Assembly (NCBI GenBank): GCA_030592165.1 | Contig: JAUVKC010000057.1 | Location: 1 to 6,436 of the forward strand | Length of the DNA: 6,436 nucleotides | Origin: Candidatus Buchananbacteria bacterium | Lineage (GTDB): Bacteria; Patescibacteriota; Patescibacteriia; CAIXNZ01 | Direction of reading: 5' to 3' | Shown: in pieces, positions 4,987 through 6,436 of the stretch | Numbering within the stretch: the first letter of the stretch is position 1 | Layout: the number at the start of each line of letters is the position of its first letter | Notes under the pieces: generated by a model | What the model saw: only the letters and a program-made list of their open reading frames with translations | Told to the model about the DNA's origin: nothing | Databases searched by the model: none | Translations under genes and position numbers: made by a program

Positions 4987-5286
4987 ATGGCAAACAAAAA
5001 AAATAAAAAAGTTGTTGAGCATAAAGAGGTTTTAATTTTAAAATTAGTAATACTTTTCGCAGTTTTGTTAGTTCCTTTGGCTTTAGTTTTACTTTTTAGT
5101 TTTAATCAACCTTTTTTGGTTTTGAAAACAAGTTTTGATAAACCAGTTAATAATGTAATCAATTCAGAATCTGAATCTTTAGACGGTACTTTTGAAGCAG
5201 CACTACCAGCTGAAAGGATTGGTGATTTATCAAATGTGTCAGATGATAAAATTAATTCATTATTTAATAATTTAAAAACAAATTAA
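4987..5286 (+). CDS. Small single-pass membrane protein of unknown function
   Basis: I do not recognise this 99-residue protein. It has a short Lys-rich N-terminus (MANKKNKKVVEHK), one strongly hydrophobic helix at about 15-39 (VLILKLVILFAVLLVPLALV and onward), then a polar tail of about 55 residues that is Asn/Ser/Asp-rich with no Cys. The positive-inside rule predicts N-in, tail-out topology. An uncleaved signal anchor is likelier than a lipoprotein, since no lipobox cysteine exists. It has no Shine-Dalgarno and its stop is 4 nt before the gap start, so the two are probably translated from one mRNA. Regular codon use and tight packing make it likely real. A functional link with GAPDH is not implied by its sequence. 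Confidence 0.7.
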   Translation: MANKKNKKVVEHKEVLILKLVILFAVLLVPLALVLLFSFNQPFLVLKTSFDKPVNNVINSESESLDGTFEAALPAERIGDLSNVSDDKINSLFNNLKTN

Positions 5287-5290
5287 ATTT

Positions 5291-6295
5291 ATGATAAAAG
5301 TAGCAATTAATGGTTTTGGCCGGATAGGCAGAGGTTTTTATAAAGCTTCACTTAATAAAAAAGCTAAATTTAAAATAGTAGCGATTAACGATTTAACACC
5401 GCCTGATAATTTAGCTTATCTTATGAAATACGATACTGTTTATGGTAAATGGGAAGGACATAAAGTCTCAGCAACTAAATCGTCATTAAAAATTGATGGT
5501 AAGACAATTCCAGTTTATTCGCAAAAAGATCCGTCTCAATTACCTTGGAAAGATTTAGGAGTAGATGTGGTTGTAGAGTCAACAGGTTTTTTTACAAAAA
5601 CTGAAGGTGCGAAATTACATCTTGATGCAGGTGCTAAAGCAGTTGCTATTTCAGCTCCAACTAAATCAGAAGATATTAAAACTTATGTTAGGGGAGTGAA
5701 TGATAAGAAACTAGGTAAAGATAAAATAATTTCTAATGCTTCATGTACAACAAACTGTACAGCACCAGTTATTGGTGTTTTAAATAACAAATTTGGGGTC
5801 AAAAAAGCCCTATTAACAACTGTTCATGGTTATACTGCCACCCAGAGCCTTATTGATGGTCCAAACGCCAAAGATCCACGTAGAGGCAGGGCAGCTGCAG
5901 CTAATATTGTGCCGACTTCAACAGGCGCAGCTATTGCTACAACTTTAACAATACCTAGTTTAAAAAATAAGTTTGATGGTATATCAGTAAGAGTTCCAGT
6001 GCCTGATGGTTCATTAGTTGATGTAACAGCTGTTTTGAAAAAGAAAACAACAGTCGAACAAGTTAATAAAGCTTTTAAAGACGCTGCGAAAAATCCTTTG
6101 TATAAAGAAGTTTTGACAGTAACAACCGAACCAATTGTTTCTACAGATGTTATTGGATCTCCATATTCAGCTATTGTTGATTTACCTTTTACAAAAGTAA
6201 TTGACGGTGATTTAGTAAAAGTTTTGGCCTGGTATGACAACGAATATGGTTATTCATGTCGGCTTGTTGAAATGGTTGAGAGAATTAAATTATAA
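5291..6295 (+). CDS. gap: Glyceraldehyde-3-phosphate dehydrogenase, type I
   Basis: This cytoplasmic enzyme oxidises glyceraldehyde 3-phosphate to 1,3-bisphosphoglycerate with NAD(P) and phosphate in glycolysis, and can run in reverse. The 334-residue length is standard. The N-terminal Rossmann domain has INGFGRIGRGFYKA (6-19), and D34 in AINDLTPPDN is the position favouring NAD. The catalytic signature SNASCTTNCTAP (148-159) gives nucleophile C152, paired with H179 in TVHGYTATQ. PRRGRAAAANIVPTSTGAA (196-214) and WYDNEYGYS (314-322) complete the phosphate and cofactor sites. One variation is DGP (189-191) where many NAD enzymes have DLP, so cofactor preference is not fully settled. The ATG gives the canonical N-terminus, follows the membrane gene by 4 nt, and a terminator follows the stop. 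Confidence 0.98.
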   Translation: MIKVAINGFGRIGRGFYKASLNKKAKFKIVAINDLTPPDNLAYLMKYDTVYGKWEGHKVSATKSSLKIDGKTIPVYSQKDPSQLPWKDLGVDVVVESTGFFTKTEGAKLHLDAGAKAVAISAPTKSEDIKTYVRGVNDKKLGKDKIISNASCTTNCTAPVIGVLNNKFGVKKALLTTVHGYTATQSLIDGPNAKDPRRGRAAAANIVPTSTGAAIATTLTIPSLKNKFDGISVRVPVPDGSLVDVTAVLKKKTTVEQVNKAFKDAAKNPLYKEVLTVTTEPIVSTDVIGSPYSAIVDLPFTKVIDGDLVKVLAWYDNEYGYSCRLVEMVERIKL

Positions 6296-6310
6296 AAATT
6301 TATTATATCT

Positions 6311-6347
6311 GCAGTCCGCTAATTTTTTGAGTGGGCTGCTTTTTTTT
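6311..6347 (+). terminator. Intrinsic terminator after gap
   Basis: GCAGTCCGCT (6311-6320) pairs with AGTGGGCTGC (6330-6339) over 10 bp, two of them G-T wobbles, around a 9-nt loop. Eight Ts (6340-6347) follow. It is the strongest terminator in the window, 15 nt after the gap stop. Confidence 0.93.
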
Positions 6348-6359
6348 CCATGGATATTT

Positions 6360-6368
6360 TGCTATAAT
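6360..6368 (+). promoter_or_regulatory. Extended -10 promoter for a gene beyond the window
   Basis: TGC followed by TATAAT (6363-6368) is an extended -10 of the same form as those at 2571 and 4784. Its -35 position falls in the T tract of the gap terminator, so it lacks a good -35. The predicted start is about 6375, and the transcript leads rightward out of the window. Confidence 0.55.
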
Positions 6369-6431
6369 GAAATAAGGAAATTAGAAATTAATTATATTTT
6401 TACCAATTTCAAATATCCAATATCCATCTTA
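6369..6431 (+). repeat. 7-nt-periodic AT-rich tract after the terminal promoter
   Basis: Directly after TATAAT the sequence divides into nine heptamers. The clearest are GGAAATT (6376) with AGAAATT (6383), and CAATTTC (6404) with CAATATC (6418). The middle units are degenerate. The placement relative to the -10 is the same as in the tracts at 1069 and 4924. Confidence 0.55.
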
Positions 6432-6436
6432 TGACA

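Noticed and set aside
5830..6240. 136-codon open frame on the minus strand
   Set aside because: It lies wholly antisense to gap and mirrors its conserved codons.
6234..6434. 66-codon frame overlapping the end of gap
   Set aside because: It runs through the gap C-terminus, the terminator hairpin and the promoter that follows, so it cannot be a sensible gene.
1..6436. Alternative genetic code with UGA as glycine (as in some related candidate phyla)
   Set aside because: None of the nine genes ends in TGA, which raised the question, but no gene has an in-frame TGA either and all proteins have full family length in the standard code.

Overview
This is an AT-rich, tightly packed bacterial window that looks like a Candidate Phyla Radiation (Patescibacteria, probably Parcubacteria-like) genome. 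The reasons are the composition, a short Thermus-length EF-Ts, gene spacings of only 4-6 nt, near-absence of Shine-Dalgarno sequences, all-TAA stops in the complete genes, and a PSP1 (RicT/YaaT-type) gene directly after tsf. The taxonomic call is inference; no rRNA or other marker is present that would settle it. The standard code fits all genes.

Layout. Positions 1-185 hold the 3' end of an unrecognised gene. A strong promoter overlapping its stop (TTGACA, 17 bp, extended -10) drives rpsB (ribosomal protein S2), tsf (elongation factor Ts) and a PSP1-domain gene, ending at a hairpin-plus-T-tract terminator (2529-2557). The rpsB leader has a stem and a 7-nt segment complementary to the rpsB Shine-Dalgarno, so a pseudoknot-type autoregulatory leader is plausible. 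Next come a SAM-dependent methyltransferase and a GNAT acetyltransferase (+ strand, 4 nt apart), facing an HD-domain phosphohydrolase (- strand) tail to tail. The methyltransferase and HD genes both have extended -10 elements placed so that transcription should start at or next to the ATG (leaderless mRNA). A second promoter region (4894-4981) precedes a small single-helix membrane protein and gap (NAD-type glyceraldehyde-3-phosphate dehydrogenase), closed by a strong terminator (6311-6347). A further promoter points out of the window.

Two patterns stand out. First, the last ~26 bp of the PSP1 gene are repeated (24/26) at 4805-4830. The two copies flank exactly the three accessory genes, as if a 2.3 kb cassette had integrated at the 3' end of this conserved gene. 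Second, three intergenic regions carry 7-nt-periodic AT-rich tracts that begin at or just after a -10 element (1063, 4917, 6363), so they would be the 5' leaders of transcripts. No mobile-element enzyme, CRISPR array, tRNA or rRNA was seen. No gene-free stretch exceeds 300 bp; the longest is 4770-4986 and its contents are itemised.
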